Assembly: GCF_020193655.1 (NCBI RefSeq)
Contig: NZ_JADYVE010000001.1
Span: forward strand, 868,001-932,000
Source: Ensifer sp. IC3342
GTDB lineage: Bacteria > Pseudomonadota > Alphaproteobacteria > Rhizobiales > Rhizobiaceae
Length of the DNA stretch: 64,000 bases
Direction of reading: 5' to 3'
Numbering within the stretch: position 1 is the stretch's first letter; each line of letters begins with the position of its first letter. The notes under the pieces are model-generated. The model had not been told where the DNA came from, ran no database searches, and was given only the letters and a program-made list of their open reading frames with translations. Shown here piece after piece: positions 56,801 to 64,000 of this stretch. The position numbers were made by a program, and so were the translations under genes.

Positions 56801-59800
56801 TCGAGATCCGCTCGCGCGAGCGGCTCTCGGAGGACGATTGGACGGTGCACGCCGTCGCGCGGAGCCGCAAGCCCGTGCCCGGAAAGAACAATGCCTCTCC
56901 GTCCTTCGCCGGTTTGGCGAAAACGGTAAGTGTCGATCCGTCGAAAGCCTACGAGACGGCGAAACAATTCGGCCTGGATTACGGTCCAAACTTCCAGCTG
57001 CTTTCAAGGGCTGTCGCATACGGCGACCGGATCATCGACGTCGAGCTGAAGGCGCCGAATGGGGCGGGACACCCGCTCGTCAGCTATTCTCTTCATCCAA
57101 TCTCGGTCGATGCCACGTTCCACGGGCTCGTTGCGCTCTTCGACCGCTTTACGGGGGACAAGGGCGGCGCACCCTATATTCCGGTGCGCTTCGGTTCCGT
57201 GCATGTCGTCAACGCCGGACGGCCGATCGCCCGTGCCACGATCGAGATCGAGCGTGTCAGCGCCAATTCGATCAAGGCGAGGTTCCATTTCTTCGACAAG
57301 TCGGGCGAAGCGATTGCGCATTTCGACGATTGTCGTTTCCGGCGCACTTATTTGCGAAAGCACAAGACGTTGGACGGGCTTTCCTTCCACTACGAGACCG
57401 TGCTCTCCGAGATGACGCTGCCCGGTGCCAAGCCGGCTGCACCCATGCCGTACTTGCTGACGGCGCCCGCCGATGGCGAGGGCAGCGTCGACAACGCGAC
57501 CCTGCTGTTCAACGCTGCGATCTACCGCGCCTGCCAGGACATCGCGCTGAAGCTTGCAAGGGGAGGCGCCACGATCCACGGCGATACCCTGCCCGGCGAC
57601 TTCGCCTTCCAGTGCTTCCTGACAAGCTGCCTCTACGTATTGGAGGACGCCGGACTCAGCGAACATCAAAATGGGGTCTGGACGGTTGCGCGGGAGTTCA
57701 GCCTTCCGACCGTGGCCGAAATACTCGGCGAACTCTATGGCGAGCGTCCCGATCGTGCGGTCGAAGCCGTGCTCGTCAACAATGCCTACGCCGAAGCTCT
57801 AAGCCGGCTCGACGCGCTTTCCGCCGCGGGACCGGACGGCGACCAGACGCACGCCTTCAGCGCGGGCTTCATCAGCGACGCGACGCTCGATCACCAGGCC
57901 GTGCATTCCGTTGCGAGCCGGCAGCGTATGGAGCGGGTGCTCGGCGCGGCGGAACGGGCACTGACTGCGCAGACCACCGGCGTCCCGTTGCGAATTGTCG
58001 AATTCGGAAGCGTTTCGACGGGTTTCACGCGTCGGCTCGCTGACCTTGCGGCGCGCCATGGCGCGAGCCTGATCGTCGCCGAACCGCGCGACAACGCGCA
58101 GCGCAACCTTGAGATCGCATTCGAGAACGATGCGCATGTGCGCGTTCTCAAGAAAAGCGAATTCGCGGCGATCGCACCTTTCGATCTCGCCGTCAGCGCC
58201 TCGGACCATCTTTACCAGCTGATCGAGGACGAGATCGCGCTGCGTACCGCATTGCGCACGATGCTGCGCGACGGCGGCGCGCTTGCTGCCGCCGTCAGCG
58301 CGCCCTCGATCTTCGGCGACTTCGCTCTCGGCCTTTCCGACGGCTGGTTTGCCCGCACCCAGACGGCCGAGTTCCCGATCGGCAATCTTGCCGCCGTGCC
58401 GCATTGGCAGAAATGTCTTACAGATCTCGGGCTGCGCGATGTCAACGTCGCGGACCATGAGTGCGCACACGGCAATATCATTCTGCTCGAGGCCCGCGGC
58501 GCCGCTGCGACGACAATATCCGGCGAACCGGTGCAGGCGATCAAGACCGTTGCCGGCCCCTATCTGGTCATCCAGGTGGAAAGTGCCCCCCACGACGCGG
58601 CGTCGATGACTGCAGATGCCGTCCCGGTATTGCTGGCAGGCGATATGGCGGCCAACGTTGCAACGCTGCAGGCCGCGCTCGGCAACTTGGGCCAGAATCC
58701 TGTTCGCGCGGTGCTTGTTTCGCCGGCGACGGGTCATGCAAGCGACACCGATTCCGCCTCGCTGCAGGCGCACGTGCTTGCGCTCAGCGCCTTCGCCGAA
58801 GCGCTGAGGCAGCGTGTCGGAGATGCAGACCTGTCCGGCGACGACCGCCCTCGGCTAGTGATTGTCGCTCCGGGCGGCGCGCCGGTTGCTTCGCGGACAG
58901 ATGGTGTCCCGACCAGCTCCGGCGTGAATTCCGGCCTCTGGGCGTTCGCGCGCGTTCTGCAGAACGAATATGACTTCCTCGATGTCCATTCGCTCGACCT
59001 TGGCGATCTGGACAAGGCGGGCCTGGACGATGGCATTGCATTGGCGCTGCCGCTGTTGGCCGTGTCCGGGTCAAATCGTGAATGGTTGCTGGACAAGGCC
59101 ACTGGATTGCTGTCGGAAATTCGCGCCGTTCCCGGCCCTGCCGTCAGGACCGAGGGCAAGACAAGCGCCTTTGCGGCGGCGACGATCCGCCAGCGCGTCA
59201 GCTCGCAAGTTGCGAGCATCGCCTGGGAGGAGGCCGATGTGCCGCAGGCCGGACCGGGCGAGATCGTCGTCGCAGTAGCGGCAACGGGCCTGAACTTCCG
59301 CGACGTGATGTGGGCGATGGGCCTTCTTCCCGAGGAGGCGCTCGAGGACGGGTTTGCCGGCGCGACGATCGGCATGGAGCTTTCCGGCCACGTGGTCGCA
59401 GTCGGCGAAGGGGTCGATGACCTTGCCGTCGGCGACGCGGTCATGGCGATCGCATCTTCGGCATTCTCGACGCATGTGGTCGTATCCCGGGCGGGCGTTG
59501 CCAAACTTCCGCGGACCATCAGCCCCGTGGCCGCCGCCACGGTGCCGGTCGCCTTCCTTACGGCCTATTACGCGATGGTCGAGCTCGGCCGCATCCAGGC
59601 TGGAGAGACTATCCTCATCCATGGCGCTGCCGGCGGTGTCGGCCTGGCCGCGCTTCAGGTCGCCAAGCTCAGGGGCGCCAAGGTCATAGCGACCGCTGGA
59701 ACGCGCGAAAAACGGCGCTTCCTGGCGATGCTCGGTGCCGATCATGTCTTCGATTCGCGCTCGCTCGGCTTCGTCAACGAGGTGCGCGCCGTCACCGGCG

Positions 59801-61398
59801 GAGAGGGCGTCGATCTGGTACTGAACTCGCTCTTCGCCGAAGCGATGGAACAAAGCCTCGCGCTGGTGAAGCCTTTCGGCCGGTTCCTGGAACTCGGCAA
59901 GCGCGACTACTACGCGGACAGCAAGATCGGATTGCGGCCGTTCCGACGCAATGTCAGCTATTTCGGCATCGATGCGGACCAGCTTCTGGTCAATGCGCCT
60001 GTGCTCACCAAGCGCATCTTCATGGAAATCGGGGCGCTTTTCGAGGAAGGTAAGCTGACGCCGCTGCCTTACCGCGCCTTTGATTTCGATGAAATCGGCA
60101 ATGCCTTCCGCCTGATGCAGAACGCCGGCCACATCGGCAAGATCGTCGTGCTGCCGCCGGTCGCCGGCAAACACGAGATCGCCGTGAAGCCGCACAAGGG
60201 CGTCAAAGTGGATCCGGACGGCGTGCATCTCGTCGTCGGCGGCATCGGCGGCTTCGGTCTCGCGGCCGCTAACTGGCTCGCCGAGAAAGGTGCACGCAGG
60301 ATCGCGCTGTGCTCTCGCCGCGGTCAGGCGGATGCCGAAACGAGCGCGATGCTCGCACGCTGGAACAAGACGGGCGTGTCTGCCTCGCTCCATGCCTGCG
60401 ACATCACCGATGCGACCGCGGTCGATGGACTTCTCGCGACGCTTCGCGCCGAGGCGCCGCTGCGTTCCGTCGTCCACGCGGCGATGGTGCTGGACGACGC
60501 CCTGATCAGCAATCTTAACCGCGAGCGCAACCGGCCGGTTATCGACACGAAGGCCAAGGGCGCAGCGATCCTCGACCGACTGACGCGCGGCGACGAACTC
60601 GACAATTTCATCCTGTTCTCGTCGGCAACCACCCTTGTCGGCAATCCCGGACAGGCCAACTATGTCGCAGCCAACGGCTATCTCGAGGGCCTTGCCCGCG
60701 CCCGACGCGCGGAGGGTCTCCCGGGTCTCGCCGTCGGCTTCGGCGCGATCGCCGACGCCGGTTATCTCGTGCAGAACACCGATGTGAACGATCTTCTGGC
60801 CAAGCGCATCGGCAAGACCGCTTTGAGGGCCCAGGTGGCGCTCGACATGGTCGAAAGCCACATGGCCTCGGATCCGGGCACCGTCGATGCGGCGGTCGTG
60901 ATGATTTCGGAGATCGACTGGACGGCCGCCCGCAACCTGCCGGTCGCCCGCAACGCGCTCTTTGAGGTGATCCTGCGCAGCGCGGACCAGCATCCTTCCG
61001 GTGCCGAAGGAACGCAGATGGACCTCGTGGCGATGATCGAGGGGAAGTCGCCGCAGGAAGCGGAAGACATCCTGTTCGACCTGGTGGCAAGCGAGATCGC
61101 CGCGATCCTTCGGGTGTCGAAAGATACGGTGACCCGCAGCAAGATCCTGAAGGAAATCGGCCTGGACAGCCTGATGGCTGTGGAACTCGGCATGAGCTTC
61201 CAGCAGAACACTGGCTTCGACATGCCGCTGAGCGGCGTCGCCGACAATACGACGGTGGGCGATGTTGCGCGCAAACTCTATGAAAAGGTAAGCAAGCGGG
61301 ACCAGGGCGACGATGGCGAGGCGGCCGATGACCGGCTTGTGAGTGAACTTGCGCAGCGCCACGCCGGGGCGGACAGGGAAAAAGCACTGAGCCAATGA
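53854..61398 (+). CDS. rkpA: RkpA, fatty-acid synthase/polyketide synthase-like multidomain protein
   Basis: The 2514-residue protein is one type I module. In order: ketosynthase (Cys171 in DTACSSSL, His306 in HGTGTKVGDP, His344 in NIGHTEPASG); acyltransferase (Ser617 in GHSVGEIAAAYA); dehydratase (His921 in HVVDGKAILPG); a methyltransferase-like stretch near 1380 with a decayed glycine motif; enoylreductase (IHGAAGGVGLAALQVAK near 1920); ketoreductase (GGIGGFG from 2129; FSSATT..NYVAANGY); and carrier (Ser2439 in GLDSLMAVE). In Sinorhizobium meliloti rkpA mutants lack K antigen. There is no thioesterase, so release must be by a partner, likely RkpG. Its stop overlaps rkpG. Confidence 0.95.
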   Translation: MTVEIIGRACLAPGAKSPEALFKILRQGKCTVSSVPSDRWDLARFWHPVMGVQGKTYSFAAGVLDQIYDFDPAVFGMSQREAMYMDPQQRVLLQLAWRALEDANISIASLHGENVGVYVGASSLDHANLTVEDPAAAGPYFMTGNTLSIVSNRISHIFGLSGPSMTVDTACSSSLVALDQAMRALNAGEIDTAIVGGVNILAHPLPFVGFAQARMLSPEGLCRAYDNDGAGYVRAEGGVVFILRRSDRARRERDRSYAKIVATGVNSAGRTNGISLPSREAQANLLRAIYEGNGIDANQVAFVEGHGTGTKVGDPAEVWSIGTVIGAKRRAPVPIGSIKSNIGHTEPASGLFGMLKAVLALEHNYLPASLHFDTPNEHIDFDGLNVRVTANPIELLKGKRARLAGINSFGFGGANAHVVISDPETVQEEKAAPSSAGHVFMASAHTASSLENLLKEYKASFASASKEETRAMIAASGANRTHMRHRFAARSDHPEDIVRAIASHLEKPGSDIGEVGEAPVKDAKVAFVFSGNGSQWAGMGVEAFRENLHFRQSFTSVSALFKFHSDIVLTDLLTDPELDKKLSDTKIAQPLLFAVQAALSDSLVAMGIKPTAVFGHSVGEIAAAYAAGALSLVDAVSIVAKRSLHQDLLAGQGTMAAVMLGEEAAQAFAEARGLNELCVAAVNAHNSVTMSGPAHEISAFRDAARKAKIPVQILDINYPFHHPVIDQAKQSFLSDIPDIAPRRTELTFLSTVTGAALEGTELDPDYWWKNVREPVRFQAAAEAALELGCRLFVEISPRPILASYVKETIKQAAFPAAVVPTLLRDVGESGHDPISASMARAVAHGAAVDRPRVYGKRNAFVELPALPFELVELRPAATTDSTDLFGRSGRAYRLTGWRSDPNSGSWKNHIDAHLFPDLAEHVVDGKAILPGSGFIEVAVSAAQQYYGSDEVEITNLEIVRPLELNDSRIMELSTILSPETGDIEIRSRERLSEDDWTVHAVARSRKPVPGKNNASPSFAGLAKTVSVDPSKAYETAKQFGLDYGPNFQLLSRAVAYGDRIIDVELKAPNGAGHPLVSYSLHPISVDATFHGLVALFDRFTGDKGGAPYIPVRFGSVHVVNAGRPIARATIEIERVSANSIKARFHFFDKSGEAIAHFDDCRFRRTYLRKHKTLDGLSFHYETVLSEMTLPGAKPAAPMPYLLTAPADGEGSVDNATLLFNAAIYRACQDIALKLARGGATIHGDTLPGDFAFQCFLTSCLYVLEDAGLSEHQNGVWTVAREFSLPTVAEILGELYGERPDRAVEAVLVNNAYAEALSRLDALSAAGPDGDQTHAFSAGFISDATLDHQAVHSVASRQRMERVLGAAERALTAQTTGVPLRIVEFGSVSTGFTRRLADLAARHGASLIVAEPRDNAQRNLEIAFENDAHVRVLKKSEFAAIAPFDLAVSASDHLYQLIEDEIALRTALRTMLRDGGALAAAVSAPSIFGDFALGLSDGWFARTQTAEFPIGNLAAVPHWQKCLTDLGLRDVNVADHECAHGNIILLEARGAAATTISGEPVQAIKTVAGPYLVIQVESAPHDAASMTADAVPVLLAGDMAANVATLQAALGNLGQNPVRAVLVSPATGHASDTDSASLQAHVLALSAFAEALRQRVGDADLSGDDRPRLVIVAPGGAPVASRTDGVPTSSGVNSGLWAFARVLQNEYDFLDVHSLDLGDLDKAGLDDGIALALPLLAVSGSNREWLLDKATGLLSEIRAVPGPAVRTEGKTSAFAAATIRQRVSSQVASIAWEEADVPQAGPGEIVVAVAATGLNFRDVMWAMGLLPEEALEDGFAGATIGMELSGHVVAVGEGVDDLAVGDAVMAIASSAFSTHVVVSRAGVAKLPRTISPVAAATVPVAFLTAYYAMVELGRIQAGETILIHGAAGGVGLAALQVAKLRGAKVIATAGTREKRRFLAMLGADHVFDSRSLGFVNEVRAVTGGEGVDLVLNSLFAEAMEQSLALVKPFGRFLELGKRDYYADSKIGLRPFRRNVSYFGIDADQLLVNAPVLTKRIFMEIGALFEEGKLTPLPYRAFDFDEIGNAFRLMQNAGHIGKIVVLPPVAGKHEIAVKPHKGVKVDPDGVHLVVGGIGGFGLAAANWLAEKGARRIALCSRRGQADAETSAMLARWNKTGVSASLHACDITDATAVDGLLATLRAEAPLRSVVHAAMVLDDALISNLNRERNRPVIDTKAKGAAILDRLTRGDELDNFILFSSATTLVGNPGQANYVAANGYLEGLARARRAEGLPGLAVGFGAIADAGYLVQNTDVNDLLAKRIGKTALRAQVALDMVESHMASDPGTVDAAVVMISEIDWTAARNLPVARNALFEVILRSADQHPSGAEGTQMDLVAMIEGKSPQEAEDILFDLVASEIAAILRVSKDTVTRSKILKEIGLDSLMAVELGMSFQQNTGFDMPLSGVADNTTVGDVARKLYEKVSKRDQGDDGEAADDRLVSELAQRHAGADREKALSQ

Positions 61399-62810
61399 GC
61401 AACGACGGAAACGGCCAGACCTTCTCCAAGATGAACAGCAGCCTCAAGGAGAACCTGCTGGACAGGATGAGGAACACGCATCAATCGTCCGAGCGCAACC
61501 GGATGGCGCGCTCGGAACGGGAGTTGCCGGCGCCTCCCCGTCGCCGTCAGGCTCGCTTCGAGGATCTTCCCGAATATAAGCAGGTGCTTACGCAGAAGTT
61601 CGCGAGCGAGCAGCTGGGCATCGCCAATCCCTTCTATCGGGCGCACCAGACGGCAGCCGGCGCGACGACCGTGATCGACGGCCGCACGATGATCAACTTC
61701 GCCTCCTACGATTACCTCGGGCTGAACCGCCACGCCCACATACTAGACAGGGCGCGCGATACAATCAGGAACTTCGGCATTTCCGCCTCCGCGAGCAGGC
61801 TCGTTGCCGGCGAGCGGCCCGTCCATGTCGAGCTCGAGGAAAAGATCGCGCGCTTCTACGGCGTCGAAGCGGCGGTGTGCTTCGTAAGCGGATATCTCAC
61901 CAACGTTGCCGCCATCAGCTGCCTGATGGGCCCCAAGGATCTCGTCATCCATGACGAGTTCATCCACAACAGCGCGCTCGCCGGCATCAAGCTTTCCGGG
62001 GCTACGCGCCGCCTCTTCAAGCACAACGACACGGCCGACCTCGAGCATGTGCTGCGCACGGTCGCTGGAGAATACCGTCACATCATGGTCATCGTCGAAG
62101 GCATCTATTCGATGGACGGCGATGTCGCGAACCTTCCTGCGCTGCTAAAGCTTAAGGCCGAATATGGCTTCTGGCTGATGGTGGACGAGGCCCATTCACT
62201 CGGCGTTCTCGGGCCGCACGGCAAGGGGCTCGCCGAACACTTCGGCGTCGACCCCCACGAGGTCGACATCTGGATGGGAACGCTGTCGAAGACGACGTCG
62301 AGCTGCGGCGGCTATATTGCCGGGAATGAGGCGTTGGCAGCGGTGCTCAAGGCATCGGCCGGCGGCTTCGTCTACAGCGTCGGCCTGGCACCGGTGCTCG
62401 GCGCTTCGGCGGTCGCAAGCCTCGATATCCTTGAGCGCGAACCCGAACGCACCGCGGCGCTCAGGCGCAATGGCGGTCTGTTCCTCAAGCTCGCCAAGGA
62501 AGCAGGCCTCGATACGGGTTTGAGCGGCGGCTTCTCGGTCGTTCCCGTCATCGTCGGCGATTCGTTGCGCGCCGTACAGCTTTCCAACGATCTGCTTGCG
62601 GCCGGAGTGAACGTGCTGCCGATCATTCATCCTGCCGTACCGGAAGGATTGGCGCGCCTGCGCTTCTTCATTACCAGCGATCACACGGAGGAGCAGATCC
62701 GCCGTACCGTCGCGCTGACCGCCGAGCGCCTCAAGGATTTGACCGAACGGAATTTCGGGCTTGGCGGAGTCGATATCGAACAGATGTTGAAGGCGCTCTC
62801 GGCGCGCTAG
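61395..62810 (+). CDS. rkpG: RkpG, alpha-oxoamine synthase-family acyltransferase
   Basis: The 471-residue PLP enzyme belongs with 8-amino-7-oxononanoate synthase, KBL and serine palmitoyltransferase. A polar N-terminal extension of about 60 residues precedes the core INFASYDYLGLNRHAHILDR; SASASRLVAGERPVHVELEE and VDEAHSLGVLGPHGKGLAEH follow, with PLP-binding Lys299 in TLSKTTSSCGGY. Such enzymes join an acyl thioester to an amino acid with loss of CO2. The ATG overlaps the rkpA stop (ATGA), so the acyl chain on RkpA is the obvious donor. Confidence 0.92.
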   Translation: MSNDGNGQTFSKMNSSLKENLLDRMRNTHQSSERNRMARSERELPAPPRRRQARFEDLPEYKQVLTQKFASEQLGIANPFYRAHQTAAGATTVIDGRTMINFASYDYLGLNRHAHILDRARDTIRNFGISASASRLVAGERPVHVELEEKIARFYGVEAAVCFVSGYLTNVAAISCLMGPKDLVIHDEFIHNSALAGIKLSGATRRLFKHNDTADLEHVLRTVAGEYRHIMVIVEGIYSMDGDVANLPALLKLKAEYGFWLMVDEAHSLGVLGPHGKGLAEHFGVDPHEVDIWMGTLSKTTSSCGGYIAGNEALAAVLKASAGGFVYSVGLAPVLGASAVASLDILEREPERTAALRRNGGLFLKLAKEAGLDTGLSGGFSVVPVIVGDSLRAVQLSNDLLAAGVNVLPIIHPAVPEGLARLRFFITSDHTEEQIRRTVALTAERLKDLTERNFGLGGVDIEQMLKALSAR

Positions 62811-62852
62811 CTCGAAACCTCTGTCCCCTTGAGCCGCAGGCGGAACCTCAGC

Positions 62853-63656
62853 ATGACCCATGTGATCATCACCGGTGGCTCGAGCGGCATAGGTCTGGCG
62901 CTAGCACGCATCTACGCGAGCCGCGGCGCACGGCTCTCTCTCATCGCACGTTCCCGCGATCTTCTGGAACAGGCCAAGGAAATGCTTATCTCAGAGCATG
63001 GTGCAACGTCCGGAGATATCCGCGTGGAGGCAGCCGACGTTGCCCGCGAGGAAGAAATCGAAACGGCCATTCGACGCTGCACCGAAACATTCGGTCCCTG
63101 CGACATTCTCGTGACCTCGGCCGGCATCGTCGAACCGGCACCTTTCGAGGAGCAGCAGAGCACGATCTTTCGCCAACAGATCGAAACGAACCTCTCCGGC
63201 ACGGTGCACGCCGTACGCGCCGTCTATCCGGAAATGAAGCGGCGGCGCAACGGCCGCATCATGATGATCTCCTCGGGCGCCGGCTTGATCGGCATTTATG
63301 GCTATTCCGCCTATTGCGCGTCGAAATTCGCGTTGCACGGCTTTGCCCAGGCGCTCAGAAGCGAGGCGCGCCGCCATAACGTCGGAGTATCGGTCAGCTT
63401 TCCGCCGGATACCAAGACACCGCAGCTCGCGCGAGAAATCGGCCTGCGGCCGCCCGAAGCAAGCGTTGTGATGGGGGCGGCGCGGCCCTGGACCGCCGAA
63501 GCGGTCGCAAGCAGGATCGCGAAGGCCATCGACCGGCGGCGGCCCGAAGTCTATTTCGGCCTTACGCTTTTCCTGCTCGGTCGCTTCGGGCCAGCGGTCA
63601 GACCGCTCCTCGACTGGTGGTTCGACAGGGCAATCGCCCGTAACAGTGGACGGTGA
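62853..63656 (+). CDS. rkpH: RkpH, short-chain dehydrogenase
   Basis: A 267-residue SDR from ATG 62853 (MTHVIITGGSSGIGLALARI). The nucleotide motif TGGSSGIG, the NAG-equivalent TSAGIVEPAPFEE, the catalytic Ser in MMISSGAG and YSAYCASKFALHGFAQ with Tyr and Lys are complete. The C-terminal end has a hydrophobic segment, as in 3-ketodihydrosphingosine reductases. After RkpG, which would make a beta-keto amine, a ketoreductase is the expected next enzyme. 42 bp from rkpG. Confidence 0.9.
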   Translation: MTHVIITGGSSGIGLALARIYASRGARLSLIARSRDLLEQAKEMLISEHGATSGDIRVEAADVAREEEIETAIRRCTETFGPCDILVTSAGIVEPAPFEEQQSTIFRQQIETNLSGTVHAVRAVYPEMKRRRNGRIMMISSGAGLIGIYGYSAYCASKFALHGFAQALRSEARRHNVGVSVSFPPDTKTPQLAREIGLRPPEASVVMGAARPWTAEAVASRIAKAIDRRRPEVYFGLTLFLLGRFGPAVRPLLDWWFDRAIARNSGR

Positions 63657-63742
63657 CGGCCCTGAGGTGCGGCCGCGCTTGTACCGGCCGACGTTAGCAT
63701 TTAAGTGTCGAGCGACGGCCTGCTGCCGAGGCGGCGTCGGCG

Positions 63743-64000
63743 GTGAAATGGCTCAAAGGTATCGGCTTGGCGCTTCCTCCCTTCCAACTGCATGACTACC
63801 CGGCGGCGCTGACCCTCTTTTGCTATCTCCTGTCCTGTGCCGTGATTTTCTTCACGGATCGCTTCGCCCTGCCGGCGCGCGAGCGCAGGCGGAACAGACC
63901 TCCCTACGGACGCAATCAGGACATCATCGATGCGATCGCGCGCCTGCCGATCATAGCGCTCGTCTTTGCCGGTTTTTTCGCGATTTCCTGGCGGCCCCTT
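63743..64000 (+). CDS. rkpI: membrane protein, partial, probable RkpI (3' end outside window)
   Basis: From GTG 63743 an open frame of 86 codons runs off the window. It contains two hydrophobic segments, PAALTLFCYLLSCAVIFFTD and LPIIALVFAGFFAISW, with a basic loop (RERRRNRPPYGRN). In Sinorhizobium rkpI, a membrane protein needed for K antigen, follows rkpH; that position is the main evidence. Without the rest of the gene the name is tentative. Confidence 0.6.
   Translation, partial: MKWLKGIGLALPPFQLHDYPAALTLFCYLLSCAVIFFTDRFALPARERRRNRPPYGRNQDIIDAIARLPIIALVFAGFFAISWRPL

Noticed and set aside
59071-61395. 774-codon open frame opposite the 3' part of rkpA
   Set aside because: It is the antisense shadow of the enoylreductase, ketoreductase and carrier domains, with no motif of its own.
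1-64000. CRISPR arrays, transposases, integrases, rRNA genes
   Set aside because: I looked for spaced short repeats, transposase or integrase motifs and rRNA sequences; none were found. The repeats present are scattered intergenic palindromes.

Overview
The window is chromosomal DNA of an alphaproteobacterium of the Sinorhizobium/Ensifer group. The evidence is the gene content and order: a chemotaxis operon beginning with a soluble globin-type receptor and carrying cheS and cheT, the visN/visR flagellar master regulators, a rhizobial rhaRSTPQUK/rhaDI rhamnose locus, and the rkp-1 capsule (K-antigen) genes. High GC and rhizobial intergenic palindromes agree with this. The species cannot be fixed from the sequence alone.

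Layout. (1) 1-21.6 kb is part of the flagellar/chemotaxis regulon. On the minus strand a short partial membrane-protein gene, fliI, flgF and a DUF1217 gene diverge from motA-fliM-fliN-fliG and flhB plus a small gene on the plus strand. Then, on the minus strand, come visR, visN, fliF and the operon icpA-cheS-cheY1-cheA-cheW-cheR-cheB-cheY2-cheD-cheT. (2) 22.3-33.4 kb is a complete L-rhamnose locus: kinase rhaK, mutarotase rhaU, ABC permeases rhaQ and rhaP, ATPase rhaT, binding protein rhaS and DeoR-type regulator rhaR on the minus strand, divergent from the bifunctional aldolase/dehydrogenase rhaD and isomerase rhaI. (3) 33.5-40.7 kb is a loose region of small genes: several little membrane or secreted proteins, a Cys-tRNA(Pro) deacylase, a GlxA-type AraC regulator, and a GT21-like glycolipid glycosyltransferase preceded by a good PhoB box. 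(4) 40.7-47.3 kb is housekeeping: tRNA-Phe, yacG, maf, infA, a low-molecular-weight phosphatase, a UPF0262 gene, hisD, a DUF2948 gene, murA, tRNA-Thr. (5) 47.3-50.1 kb, after tRNA-Thr, holds a small lipoprotein, two small unknown genes and a decayed chemoreceptor. (6) 50.1-52.2 kb carries pncB and pncA (NAD salvage). (7) 52.2-64.0 kb is the rkp-1 capsule region: rkpU diverging from rkpA-rkpG-rkpH and the start of a membrane-protein gene in the rkpI position.

How the genes work together. VisN and VisR sit at the top of the flagellar cascade. The Fli, Flg, Flh and Mot proteins build and drive the motor. IcpA, CheA and CheW signal to CheY1 and CheY2, with CheS and CheT assisting termination and adaptation. 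In the rhamnose locus RhaSTPQ imports the sugar and RhaU, RhaI, RhaK and RhaD convert it, with RhaR in between. RkpA, G and H form a fatty-acyl assembly line that in related strains is needed for K-antigen production, and RkpU is the outer-membrane export component.

Most noteworthy: the IcpA globin domain appears to have Glu where the haem-ligating His should be; a chemoreceptor relic lacks its whole signalling hairpin; a PhoB box precedes a glycolipid glycosyltransferase; RkpA/G/H have the parts of a sphingoid-base-like pathway; inverted repeats lie between rhaR and rhaD; and one repeat element lies inside another at 8.6-8.8 kb. I see no clear wholly new multi-gene system.
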